The notes beneath the pieces are model-generated. The model searched no databases. It was not told where the DNA came from and saw only the letters and a program-made list of their open reading frames with translations. A program made the position numbers and the translations under genes. Source: SB25 sp029560875 (GTDB taxonomy: Bacteria > Bacteroidota > Bacteroidia > Bacteroidales > Tenuifilaceae). Taken from it: a DNA stretch of 64,000 nucleotides. The stretch covers positions 56,957-120,956 of the forward strand of contig DAOOPM010000009.1 in assembly GCA_035388225.1 (NCBI GenBank), written 5' to 3'. Below, piece after piece: positions 16,364 through 23,989 of this stretch. Each line of letters starts with the position of its first letter. Position 1 is the first letter of the stretch.

Positions 16364-18043
16364 ATGCGTAAAACAATATTACTTTCACTATTTGCTTTTA
16401 TAGCCATATTTTCAAAAGCACAGGAAATACCCGTTCATTTTAACAATGCAGGTATTTATGAGTTTTTAGACGAGTTAGGTACACTTGGCTATGTTTCAAT
16501 TAACAGTGCTGTAAAACCTTACAGTGGTAAATTTATTTATTTAACTTTGATTGAGGTACAAAAAAAGCAGGACGAACTTTCGCAACGTCAGAAAAAGGAT
16601 TTGGCTTTTTACCTTAAGCAGTACGCCTTTTTTGCAGATAGTTCATACAATCCGTATACTGGGAGTAAAAAAGGGAACTTAGTTAATCGAGAACCAAGCC
16701 TTAATATTGGTTTGTTGCCCTATGGACTACACTATAAGGATTCAGTTTTTGCATTTTCAATCCGTCCAATTTGGGGAATACGAGAGTACGTTGGCGGAGC
16801 CGAAAACATTATGCATACTTGGGGTGGAGCCGAGGCCTGGGGTTTTATTGGAGGATTCTCAATTTATGGTAGCCTTCGCGATAATTATCAAACAGAAATA
16901 CTGGCAAGTCCATCATACTTTAATCAAAGTGAGGGGGGCAACTATAAAATTGGGGTACAGGGTCGCAAGGGTGGAGACTATTCCGAAATGCGTGGTGGCA
17001 TTACTTATGGATGGAAATGGGGGTCTGTAGGGCTGGTGAAGGATCATATACAGTGGGGAACCAACTATCATGGCGCTACAATATTTTCGGGTCGCACACC
17101 ATCATACGCTATGATAAAATTACAGCTTAAGCCAGTAAAGTGGTTTGAGTTGAACTACATTCACGGATGGCTTGTTTCTGAAGTGATAGATAGTAGTCGC
17201 TCATATACAACCACCAATGGCGACTTCCGCGCAGTTTACCGTGATAAGTACATTGCCGCAAATCTTTTAACTTTTTACCCTTTACGCGGAATTTCATTTT
17301 CTGTAGGTAATTCTATAGTTTATTCCGATACTAAAGTGCAACCTGCATATCTTATTCCCGTGATGTTTTTCAAATCCATTGACCATACCTTAAACAATAA
17401 GATTGATAACCAGAACTCTCAGATGTTTTTTGATTTAAGTATTAAAAGGGTTAGAGGCCTACACCTTTACAGTACTGTTTTTATTGATGAGTTTTCAGTT
17501 ACTCGTGTAACAGATTCAAAGCGACAAAATTTTATATCACTAAAAGGGGGCGCTCGATTATCGAATTGGCCAGTTAGGAATATTAGCTTAACAGCGGAAT
17601 ATACAAGGGTAAATCCAATAGTATATAAACATAGAGTGCCTGCAACCACGTTTGAAACCAACAACTTTAACCTCGGCTATTACCTTCGCGACAATTCCGA
17701 GGAGATATACTTTGCCTTGGATTTCAAACCTTTAAGGGGTTTGCTTTTTAGAGGCGAATATTTCGTTGCCAAGCATGGTAATGAGTATGCCTATACCGAT
17801 GGAAGGGAGGCCGAACGTTTACCATTTATGGAGAGCGTAACATGGAGAAACACCAGTATAATCCTTACGGCTAGTTGGGAGTTTATTCACGATTCTTGGC
17901 TATATCTTTCCGCAACGCAAAGCAATATTAAAGGGTATGATGTGGATGGTAAAACTGCTCAGGAGTACTTGGATTTGTATACTCCCAAATCGTTTCAAGG
18001 CAAAAATACTATTATTTCCGCTGGCTTGAATTTTGGATTTTAA
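16364..18043 (+). CDS. wzi: Wzi-type capsule assembly outer-membrane protein
   Basis: About 559 residues resembling the Caps_assemb_Wzi family (PF14052), an outer-membrane beta-barrel lectin that anchors or helps assemble capsular polysaccharide. The start at 16364 gives MRKTILLSLFAFIAIFSKA, a signal peptide, then VHFNNAGIYEFLDELGTLGY, the family N-terminus. The rest alternates short polar turns and aromatic-ended beta strands (for example GISFSVGNSIVYS) and ends in AGLNFGF, an aromatic outer-membrane C-terminus. An upstream ATG at 16262 would add 34 repeat-derived residues ahead of the signal peptide and is rejected. Confidence 0.85.
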   Translation: MRKTILLSLFAFIAIFSKAQEIPVHFNNAGIYEFLDELGTLGYVSINSAVKPYSGKFIYLTLIEVQKKQDELSQRQKKDLAFYLKQYAFFADSSYNPYTGSKKGNLVNREPSLNIGLLPYGLHYKDSVFAFSIRPIWGIREYVGGAENIMHTWGGAEAWGFIGGFSIYGSLRDNYQTEILASPSYFNQSEGGNYKIGVQGRKGGDYSEMRGGITYGWKWGSVGLVKDHIQWGTNYHGATIFSGRTPSYAMIKLQLKPVKWFELNYIHGWLVSEVIDSSRSYTTTNGDFRAVYRDKYIAANLLTFYPLRGISFSVGNSIVYSDTKVQPAYLIPVMFFKSIDHTLNNKIDNQNSQMFFDLSIKRVRGLHLYSTVFIDEFSVTRVTDSKRQNFISLKGGARLSNWPVRNISLTAEYTRVNPIVYKHRVPATTFETNNFNLGYYLRDNSEEIYFALDFKPLRGLLFRGEYFVAKHGNEYAYTDGREAERLPFMESVTWRNTSIILTASWEFIHDSWLYLSATQSNIKGYDVDGKTAQEYLDLYTPKSFQGKNTIISAGLNFGF

Positions 18044-18051
18044 TTTGGATG

Positions 18052-18132
18052 GAACACAGATAGTGAGGATTTTAAAGGAATTTTCACAGATTATTAGCGA
18101 TAATCTGCCTAATCAGCATAATCAGTGTTCTA
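18052..18132. repeat. Dispersed repeat between wzi and fnlC
   Basis: An 80-base gap between the convergent wzi and fnlC-like genes. Read leftward it gives gaacactgattatgctgatt and then cagattatcgctaataatct, a serial variation on an 8 to 10-base unit (gattA/cacggatt type). It belongs to the same style of short serial repeat as the cacagagtta copies nearby but is a different unit. No U-tract terminator is visible for either gene. Confidence 0.55.
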
Positions 18133-18133
18133 T

Positions 18134-19267
18134 TTATTCCTCCCAAACTACCCGTTTCACATAGTCTGTATAGCTTAGTATAATCCGCACCACCTTATCG
18201 GAAACATTGGGCATAGAGTAGTCGGCAACAGGTCTGAAGTTTCTTTCTTTCTCTACATTCTGGTATTGCAATTGAGTAAGTCCCTGTAAAATCCGTTCAG
18301 GATTTAGCCCTACCATCATAACCGAGGCCTCTTCCATTGCTTCGGGTCGTTCGTGTGCCTCACGAATGTTCAATGCCCTAAAATTAAGTATCGACGATTC
18401 TTCCGATATAGTTCCACTGTCCGATAGCACAGCGTAAGCATTCATTTGGAGTGCGTTGTAATCGTTAAAGCCTAAAGGTTTTAAAAAAACAACCTCATTC
18501 CGAACCTCTACGTTTTTTGCCTCAATCATTTTTCTTGTCCTTGGGTGTGTGCTTACAATAATAGGGTACCCAAATTGTTCGGCAATGATATTGAGCGATT
18601 GAATTAAACCTGAGAAATTCTTTTCGCTATTGATGTTTTCCTCTCTGTGAGCCGATACTACAAAGAACTTACCCTTCTCGAGGTTTAACCGTTTAAGCAC
18701 ATCCGACGATTTTATTTTGGGCAAATAGTGGTGTAGTACCTCAAACATCGGAGAACCAGTTTTTATTACTCTATCGGCGGGCAACCCTTCTCGGAGAAGG
18801 TACTCGCGGGCAATATCGCTGTAGGTTAGGTTAATATCAGAGATATGGTCAACAATTTTTCGGTTAGTCTCCTCTGGCACGCGTTGATCGAAACACCTGT
18901 TTCCTGCCTCCATGTGGAAGATAGGAATATGTCGTTTCTTTGCAGGTATTGCGCACAGACAACTGTTGGTATCGCCTAGTACAAGAAATGCATCAGGCTT
19001 GATTTGTTCTAGTATTGGGTCAATTTTTATTAGGATTTGTCCAATTGTTTCAGTAGCAGTTGCTCCGGCAGCATCAAGAAAAAAATCGGGTTTACGAACA
19101 CCCAAGTCCTCATAGAAAATTTGGTTGAGTTCGTAGTCGTAGTTTTGACCAGTGTGAACTGAGATGTGCTGAATTGCTTCGGACTCATCAAGTTTGGATA
19201 ATACTCTGGAGAGCCTAATAATCTCGGGACGAGTCCCAACAACAGATAATACTTTTAGTTTTTTCAT
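18134..19267 (-). CDS. fnlC: UDP-GlcNAc 2-epimerase family, FnlC/CapG-like
   Basis: A non-hydrolysing UDP-GlcNAc 2-epimerase-fold protein, 377 residues from the ATG at 19267 (MKKLKVLSVVGTRPEIIRLS). Family residues are clear: HTGQNYD, LGDTNSCLCAIPAKK, IFHMEAGNRCFDQRVPEE, GSPMFEVL, VSAHREENI and SDSGTISEES. GNRCFD at the active site is the CapG/FnlC form rather than the GLRTG form of WecB. Beside FnlA- and FnlB-like genes it should make UDP-N-acetyl-L-fucosamine from the talose epimer. An upstream ATG at 19312 would add 15 residues read from the repeat; I reject it. Confidence 0.88.
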   Translation of the reverse strand: MKKLKVLSVVGTRPEIIRLSRVLSKLDESEAIQHISVHTGQNYDYELNQIFYEDLGVRKPDFFLDAAGATATETIGQILIKIDPILEQIKPDAFLVLGDTNSCLCAIPAKKRHIPIFHMEAGNRCFDQRVPEETNRKIVDHISDINLTYSDIAREYLLREGLPADRVIKTGSPMFEVLHHYLPKIKSSDVLKRLNLEKGKFFVVSAHREENINSEKNFSGLIQSLNIIAEQFGYPIIVSTHPRTRKMIEAKNVEVRNEVVFLKPLGFNDYNALQMNAYAVLSDSGTISEESSILNFRALNIREAHERPEAMEEASVMMVGLNPERILQGLTQLQYQNVEKERNFRPVADYSMPNVSDKVVRIILSYTDYVKRVVWEE

Positions 19268-19276
19268 AAATTTAGT

Positions 19277-19342
19277 TGCACAGAGTTTCACAATGGGTTC
19301 ACAGTGTAACACAGTGTTTTACTCTGTGATACTCTGTGAAAT
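19277..19342. repeat. cacagagtt repeat cluster between fnlC and fnlB
   Basis: The whole gap between the fnlC and fnlB genes is repeat: gttgcacagagtttcacaat, then ttcacagtgtaacacagtg and the inverted actctgtgatactctgtgaa. Both orientations of the 15-base core occur, so a single-stranded copy can fold. One end supplies the spurious upstream ATG of fnlC; the other touches the stop of fnlB. Confidence 0.7.
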
Positions 19343-19347
19343 ATCTT

Positions 19348-20493
19348 TTAAACAGTTTCAAAAAAAGTATCTGGATCATTAGCATTAAAATGCTCACTTA
19401 TCCAAAAGATGGTGTAAAGATCCTCGCTTCCAATATTTTTAATATTATGGGTAAACCATATAGGCATATCCACAAACGAAGGGTTGCTTCCATCTAGTTC
19501 AAAGGTAATTTTTTTATCGGTTCCAACCCTTCTAATTTCAATAATTGCCTTTCCTTTAATAACAGCAAACCTTTCCGATTTTCTGGTATGGAAATGGTTT
19601 CCACGGGTAATTCCTGGCTTAGTAGTGGAGAATGATATTTGTCCACCACTGTTAAGCTTAATGGTTTCAACAAAACTTCCACGATCGTCGGTTTTTAGTT
19701 CAAGCCTGAAGGGGAAGAATTGATTATGGTCGATATAGCATACGAATGTATTGAATAAGTTTCGCTCAAAACTATCGGTCAGGTTCGGAAATACACCCTT
19801 CTCAAAATAGTTTGCTTTAAACTCGTTCAGCTTGTTGAGGAGCGACGAAACCTTAATGGTTGCAGTGTGAGGGATCTGTATTGCTTCACCGCGTAACTCC
19901 GAGTTCTTACTCTGTGTAACACTGTGAAATACTATTTTTTCAATAAAATGGTTTACCAATTCCGAAACGTAGATCAGGTTGAGTTCTCCATCCACCTCAA
20001 TTTTAGGCTCTTCGCCATGCGTTAGTTGATGGCAGAATGTAGCCACAACAGAGTTATAGTAGGGCTTGCCAAAAGGACCAAAAACATTAGGGATTACAAA
20101 GCCCGAGAATATGGCGTTGTTTTTTGAGGCCCATTGTTCAAAAAGTATACGACCCTCTTTTTTTGATTTTCCGTATAGGTTATCGCGCTCCTCTTGGGTT
20201 GATGATGAGAAGATTATATGTGGTGTAGACTTGGTTATTTCGCAGGCTTCGATTAATTTTTGAACTAATCCGATATTGGTGCTGTAAATTACTTCAGGGC
20301 TGTTATGACGGTTCATAGCTGCCAGATGCACGATTACATCACAACCGCGAACAAATTCTGATAATTTAAGCTTGTTATCAAAAAATGTATCCTCAAAAGG
20401 GACTCTCTCGAATTTATCGGGGTACAATCCCAAGGTGTTAAAGAGATGTGTTCCAATAAATCCGGACTGGCCGGTAATTCCTACTTTTATCAT
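19348..20493 (-). CDS. fnlB: FnlB/CapF-like bifunctional epimerase-reductase
   Basis: A 381-residue protein with the CapF layout. An N-terminal short-chain dehydrogenase domain has GITGQSGFIGTHL (NAD(P)H loop), VIVHLAAMNRH and the YxxxK pair in LYGKSKKEGR. A C-terminal cupin domain (about 255-381) has GITRGNHFHTRKSERFAVIKG with metal-binding histidines. CapF epimerises and reduces UDP-2-acetamido-4-keto sugars to UDP-N-acetyl-6-deoxy-L-talosamine. Residues about 188-203 (VFHSVTQSKNSELRGE) are encoded by a copy of the cacagagtta repeat inserted in frame; the enzyme otherwise looks intact. Confidence 0.9.
   Translation of the reverse strand: MIKVGITGQSGFIGTHLFNTLGLYPDKFERVPFEDTFFDNKLKLSEFVRGCDVIVHLAAMNRHNSPEVIYSTNIGLVQKLIEACEITKSTPHIIFSSSTQEERDNLYGKSKKEGRILFEQWASKNNAIFSGFVIPNVFGPFGKPYYNSVVATFCHQLTHGEEPKIEVDGELNLIYVSELVNHFIEKIVFHSVTQSKNSELRGEAIQIPHTATIKVSSLLNKLNEFKANYFEKGVFPNLTDSFERNLFNTFVCYIDHNQFFPFRLELKTDDRGSFVETIKLNSGGQISFSTTKPGITRGNHFHTRKSERFAVIKGKAIIEIRRVGTDKKITFELDGSNPSFVDMPIWFTHNIKNIGSEDLYTIFWISEHFNANDPDTFFETV
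19885..19932 (-). repeat. In-frame repeat copy inside fnlB
   Basis: Minus-strand bases 19929 to 19908 match the copy at 20505-20526 at 21 of 22 positions. The following bases to 19885 continue as the diverged variant ctcggagttacgcggtgaa. The copy is read without a stop and adds about 16 residues between the dehydrogenase domain and the cupin half of FnlB. Confidence 0.75.
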
Positions 20494-20503
20494 TTAAGTA
20501 TAT

Positions 20504-20545
20504 GTTTCACAGAGTTACACAGAGTATGCACAGTGTAACACTATG
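20504..20545. repeat. Left repeat bracketing the GxxExxY gene
   Basis: Contains tttcacagagttacacagag followed by tatgcacagtgtaacacta. The 15-base core cagagttacacagag (20510-20524) is perfectly inverted at 20925-20939 on the other side of the GxxExxY gene. It fills the gap up to that gene's stop codon at 20546. Confidence 0.75.
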
Positions 20546-20917
20546 TTATAGTACAAATCGTTTAATGCCATCTTTTAAACTTTTGGTGTTAAAATTTAAA
20601 AGTAGGCCAATATGTTTATTCGTTAGTTTAAGATATGTTATAACCTGAGCGGTATGAACATCGGTAAAGGTTTCAACTGTTTTTAATTCAACTATTACTG
20701 TATTTTCAACTAGTATATCTAACCGATAACCGCAATCTAGTTTTATTTCTTCATAAATTAAAGGGATGGGCTTCTCTACCTCAACACTAAACCCTTTTTT
20801 TTGTAATTCATATACAAGGCAAGTTTTATAGGCTGATTCTAGCAGTCCTGGTCCTAAGGCTGAATGGACTTTATATGCAGAATCTAGTATTTCGTGTGTT
20901 AGTTGATTTTGATCCAT
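20546..20917 (-). CDS. GxxExxY protein (PDDEXK_3)
   Basis: A 123-residue protein of the GxxExxY family (PF13366), named for GPGLLESAY, here at residues 22-30. The second half has the PD-(D/E)XK nuclease-like core: CGYRLDILVENTVIVELKTV (Asp, then Glu-x-Lys). The molecular role is unknown; the fold suggests nucleic-acid cleavage or binding. It interrupts the fnlA-fnlB pair, is unrelated to sugar synthesis, and is bracketed by inverted repeat copies, which suggests it arrived as a unit. No frameshift is seen. Confidence 0.88.
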   Translation of the reverse strand: MDQNQLTHEILDSAYKVHSALGPGLLESAYKTCLVYELQKKGFSVEVEKPIPLIYEEIKLDCGYRLDILVENTVIVELKTVETFTDVHTAQVITYLKLTNKHIGLLLNFNTKSLKDGIKRFVL

Positions 20918-20923
20918 TTTATT

Positions 20924-20968
20924 GCTCTGTGTAACTCTGGGATTTTACTCTGAGAAACATTGTGTAAT
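20924..20968. repeat. Right repeat bracketing the GxxExxY gene
   Basis: Contains gctctgtgtaactctggg and then the degenerate actctgagaaacattgtgta. The stretch 20925-20939 is the exact reverse complement of 20510-20524. It occupies the gap between the start of the GxxExxY gene and the stop of the fnlA-like gene. Confidence 0.75.
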
Positions 20969-20974
20969 ATATAT

Positions 20975-22021
20975 TTAAGGTTCGTAAATATAGCCAATAT
21001 CTTCACCTAGAATATCCTTGCGAATCAGCGGTAGTTTTAGTAACAGTTGCTTCATACCCTCCACATCTAATCGTTGAGTGTTGTGGGAGTGGTATTCTTC
21101 AAATTTGGAGACATCGGGTGATCCTTCCGAGAAATATTGTGCATAGTTTAAGTCGCGACTATCAACTGGAATTCTATAATATTTTCCAAGGTCTTGAGCT
21201 TTAACCATATCCTCGCGGTTAACTAAAGTTTCGTATAGTTTTTCGCCGTGGCGAGTTCCAATTATTCGAATTTCGTTCTTTGCTTTGTAAAGTTCAATCA
21301 GGGCTTTAGCCAATGTTTCAATAGTAGCAGCCGGTGCCTTTTGAACGAATAGATCGCCTGGCATTGCGTTTTCAAAGGCATATATTACCAAATCAACAGC
21401 ATCGTCAAGCGTCATCATAAACCTAGTCATGTTTGCATCTGTGATAGTGAGCGGTTTGCCATTTTTTATTTGTTCCACAAATAGGGGGATTACCGAACCC
21501 CGCGACGCCATCACATTACCATAACGGGTACCACAAAAAATCTGTTTTTCTGGATCGTTATTCCTTGACCTAGCAACCATTGTTTTTTCCATTAAGGCCT
21601 TGGACATTCCCATTGCATTAATTGGGTATGCTGCCTTGTCAGTACTAAGTACAACCGTTCGTTTAACACCGTAAGTTTCTGCAGCACTTAAAACATTATC
21701 GGTTCCTAGAATGTTTGTTTTTACAGCTTCAATGGGAAAAAATTCACATGATGGTACTTGCTTTAAAGCTGCTGCATGAAAAATATAATCAACACCATGA
21801 ATTACCTTACTTATGCTTCCCGTATCTCTAACATCACCAATATAAAACTTAATTTTTTTATTGTTATAATGCCTGCGCATATCGTCTTGTTTCTTTTCAT
21901 CGCGCGAAAAGATTCTAATTTCTCCAATTTCTGAGGATAAAAACCTACGGAGAACGGCGTTTCCAAAGGAACCTGTACCTCCAGTTATAAGCAATGTCTT
22001 ACCTTTAAATGCAGTACTCAT
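20975..22021 (-). CDS. fnlA: FnlA/CapE-like UDP-GlcNAc 4,6-dehydratase/5-epimerase
   Basis: Extended short-chain dehydrogenase of 348 residues, the CapE/FnlA type of polysaccharide biosynthesis protein. It has TLLITGGTGSFGNAVLRRFL (NAD loop), IFSRDEKKQDDMR, ALKQVPSCEFFP, and the catalytic STDKAAYPINAMGMSK, where a methionine takes the tyrosine position as in this inverting dehydratase group. RHGEKLYETL is also family-typical. It should start the UDP-L-FucNAc pathway from UDP-GlcNAc, followed by FnlB and FnlC below. A TAACTTTG -7 element lies 22 bases before the start. Confidence 0.9.
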   Translation of the reverse strand: MSTAFKGKTLLITGGTGSFGNAVLRRFLSSEIGEIRIFSRDEKKQDDMRRHYNNKKIKFYIGDVRDTGSISKVIHGVDYIFHAAALKQVPSCEFFPIEAVKTNILGTDNVLSAAETYGVKRTVVLSTDKAAYPINAMGMSKALMEKTMVARSRNNDPEKQIFCGTRYGNVMASRGSVIPLFVEQIKNGKPLTITDANMTRFMMTLDDAVDLVIYAFENAMPGDLFVQKAPAATIETLAKALIELYKAKNEIRIIGTRHGEKLYETLVNREDMVKAQDLGKYYRIPVDSRDLNYAQYFSEGSPDVSKFEEYHSHNTQRLDVEGMKQLLLKLPLIRKDILGEDIGYIYEP

Positions 22022-22042
22022 TGTAATTGTTGTTTAGCTTTT

Positions 22043-22050
22043 CAAAGTTA
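22043..22050 (-). promoter_or_regulatory. Candidate -7 element for fnlA
   Basis: Minus-strand TAACTTTG fits the Bacteroidota -7 consensus TAnnTTTG, 22 bases before the ATG at 22021. At the expected -33 distance there is only a TTTT (22072-22075), not a full TTTG, so this is a half-supported call. Confidence 0.45.
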
Positions 22051-22181
22051 GTAAATATATAAAACGTAGTTAAAACTTATAGTGCATATTTTCGATGAAA
22101 CGGAATTAATTGAGGATACACCAAGAATCTTTATTAATATAAACTTAAAACTCTAAGAGCCGAAGATTCGAGGGTGTTTTA

Positions 22182-22189
22182 TATATTTG
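22182..22189 (+). promoter_or_regulatory. Candidate -7 element for ribE
   Basis: TATATTTG fits TAnnTTTG and lies 31 bases before the ATG at 22221. No TTTG is seen 19 to 21 bases upstream. The leader would be about 25 bases, too short for an FMN riboswitch, and I see no RFN-like sequence. Confidence 0.42.
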
Positions 22190-22220
22190 TAAAATTTAGT
22201 AATCAATTAAAATTAAGCAT

Positions 22221-22841
22221 ATGTTTTCAGGAATAGTAGAAGAACCCGCAACGGTGGTTGCATTGGAGAAGGATAAGGAAAACTTACACATCACTTTGAA
22301 ATGTTCGTTTACCGATACCCTTAAGATAGACCAGAGCATTTCGCACAATGGTGTTTGCCTAACTGTTGTTAAGAAGAATGGTGATAACTACACTGTTACT
22401 GCGATTAAAGAAACCCTCGACAAAACAAATTTGGGTTTGCTAAAGGTTGGCGATAAGGTTAATCTTGAGCGTAGTATGAAGATTGACAGTTTACTCGATG
22501 GTCATCTTGTACAGGGTCACGTTGACCAAACTGCAGTTTGTACTAAGATTGAAGAGGCTGATGGTAGTTGGTATTTTACCTTTGAGTACGATCCATCTAA
22601 AGGGAACATCACAGTTGAGAAAGGCTCAATTTCAGTTAATGGCGTAAGTTTAACGGTTGTAAACTCCAAGGAAAAAACTTTTCAAGTTGCAATTATTCCA
22701 TACACATACGAACATACAAACTTTCATCAGTTTAAAGTAGGCACAGTTGTAAACCTTGAGTTCGATATTGTTGGAAAGTACATTACCAAAATGCTTAAGC
22801 AGTATCTTGAATCTGGTCAAATAGACAGACTGCTGAAGTAA
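22221..22841 (+). CDS. ribE: Riboflavin synthase, alpha chain
   Basis: Riboflavin synthase (206 residues; usual length about 200-215), which dismutates two 6,7-dimethyl-8-ribityllumazine molecules to riboflavin in the cytoplasm. The two tandem lumazine-binding barrels are visible: MFSGIVEE ... SISHNGVCLTVV ... LLDGHLVQGHVDQ in the first half and GSISVNGVSLTVV ... YTYEHTNF in the second. The start MFSGIVE is the family's invariant N-terminus, so the ATG at 22221 is secure. Other rib genes are not adjacent. The sensor kinase follows after 12 bases, possibly co-transcribed. Confidence 0.96.
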   Translation: MFSGIVEEPATVVALEKDKENLHITLKCSFTDTLKIDQSISHNGVCLTVVKKNGDNYTVTAIKETLDKTNLGLLKVGDKVNLERSMKIDSLLDGHLVQGHVDQTAVCTKIEEADGSWYFTFEYDPSKGNITVEKGSISVNGVSLTVVNSKEKTFQVAIIPYTYEHTNFHQFKVGTVVNLEFDIVGKYITKMLKQYLESGQIDRLLK

Positions 22842-22853
22842 ACCCAAACTTCG

Positions 22854-23909
22854 ATGACTGAAAAGGTAATAGAATCGCCAAAAACAATTTCAATAGTTAT
22901 TGCATTAATCGCAGGCATCGTTTCTGGGATTCTTTCCTTATTGTTTTTTGGAATAAAAGCTGATGGATTACTTCTGCAATGCTTGGCTGTTGCTCTATCT
23001 ACTTTTACTGTAATATTGATAGCGTCAAACCTGCTTATAAATTATTTTGTGGCTAAGAAAATAAGGCCTCTTTATAAAACGCTGTATTATACTGATGTTA
23101 GTGATTCTCACTTGGCTAGCAAGGTTGACGAGGGCAAGTTGATAAAAAAGATTAACACCGATTTAACAACTTGGTCCAACATAAAAACTCAGGAAATTGA
23201 TAGGTTAAAAGAGATGGAGCGTTACCGCAAGGAGTTTTTGGGCAACGTATCACACGAGCTTAAGACACCAATTTTCAACATTCAGGGTTATGTGCTTACC
23301 CTTTTAGATGGAGGTTTAGAAGATGAATCGATAAACCGAAAGTACCTTGAACGAACGGAGAAGAGTATCAATAGACTTATCGGAATTGTTGATGATTTGG
23401 AAACCATCTCAAAGCTTGAGGCGGGAGAGTTAAAACTTAACTACGAAAAATTCAGTATTGTTGGTTTAGTTGAGGATGTTTATGAAGCTTTGGATATACG
23501 GGCCAAAAATAAGACAATCTCATTAGAGTTCAATAAAATCTACGAAAAGCCCATTTGGGTGAATGCTGACAAGAAAAAGATTTATCAAGTGATTTATAAC
23601 CTAGTTCTTAACTCCATTAATTATGGTAATGTGGGAGGTAGAACAATTATTTCGTTTTCTGATTTAGACGAAAGAGTTATTGTTGAGGTTAACGATAACG
23701 GTGTGGGTATAGACCAAAAGGATATCCCGCGGATATTTGAGCGTTTTTATAGAGTCGATAAAAGTCGTTCGCGCGAGCAGGGTGGGACAGGCTTAGGCCT
23801 AGCAATTGTTAAGCATATTATTGAGGGTCATAGGCAGAGCATAAGTGTACGGAGTAGTTTAAATCAGGGCACTTCGTTTATATTTACCCTTAGCAAGGCT
23901 AAAAAATAG
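22854..23909 (+). CDS. Sensor histidine kinase (PhoR-like), no adjacent regulator
   Basis: A 351-residue membrane histidine kinase. Two hydrophobic helices (about 10-33 and 41-66) enclose a very short loop, so there is little room for a periplasmic sensor. Then come a short linker and the HisKA box FLGNVSHELKTPIFNIQGY with the phospho-acceptor at His134. The ATPase domain has NLVLNSINYGN (N box), VNDNGVGI, IFERFYRVD and GGTGLGLAIV. No response regulator gene is near, so it is an orphan here. The compact input region suggests membrane or cytoplasmic sensing; the ligand is unknown. Confidence 0.92.
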   Translation: MTEKVIESPKTISIVIALIAGIVSGILSLLFFGIKADGLLLQCLAVALSTFTVILIASNLLINYFVAKKIRPLYKTLYYTDVSDSHLASKVDEGKLIKKINTDLTTWSNIKTQEIDRLKEMERYRKEFLGNVSHELKTPIFNIQGYVLTLLDGGLEDESINRKYLERTEKSINRLIGIVDDLETISKLEAGELKLNYEKFSIVGLVEDVYEALDIRAKNKTISLEFNKIYEKPIWVNADKKKIYQVIYNLVLNSINYGNVGGRTIISFSDLDERVIVEVNDNGVGIDQKDIPRIFERFYRVDKSRSREQGGTGLGLAIVKHIIEGHRQSISVRSSLNQGTSFIFTLSKAKK

Positions 23910-23915
23910 ATTTTG

Positions 23916-23961
23916 ATAATTTATTCTTCAACCCCCTCAAGGGTTCAAAACCCTTGAGGGG
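23916..23961. repeat. Hairpin repeat, left copy
   Basis: Starts with ataatttattct, then a hairpin with 13-base arms (cccctcaagggtt / aacccttgagggg, 23933-23961) and a 3-base loop. There is no U-tract. A near-identical copy in the same orientation lies at 25086-25132, so the wbpG-like gene sits between direct repeats of about 42 bases. It may also act as a 3' stabiliser for the kinase mRNA. Confidence 0.65.
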
Positions 23962-23989
23962 TTGGTAAACTGAAAAACCAAAAATAATA

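Noticed and set aside
19268..19312. 15-residue N-terminal extension of the fnlC-like protein
   Set aside because: Encoded by the repeat; the conserved family start MKKLKVLSVVGTRPE begins at 19267.
16064..20974. A CRISPR array
   Set aside because: Repeat spacing is irregular, copies are inverted and diverged, and there are no uniform spacers or cas genes.
22022..22220. An FMN riboswitch before ribE
   Set aside because: The leader after the likely promoter is about 25 bases and none of the RFN conserved segments is seen.
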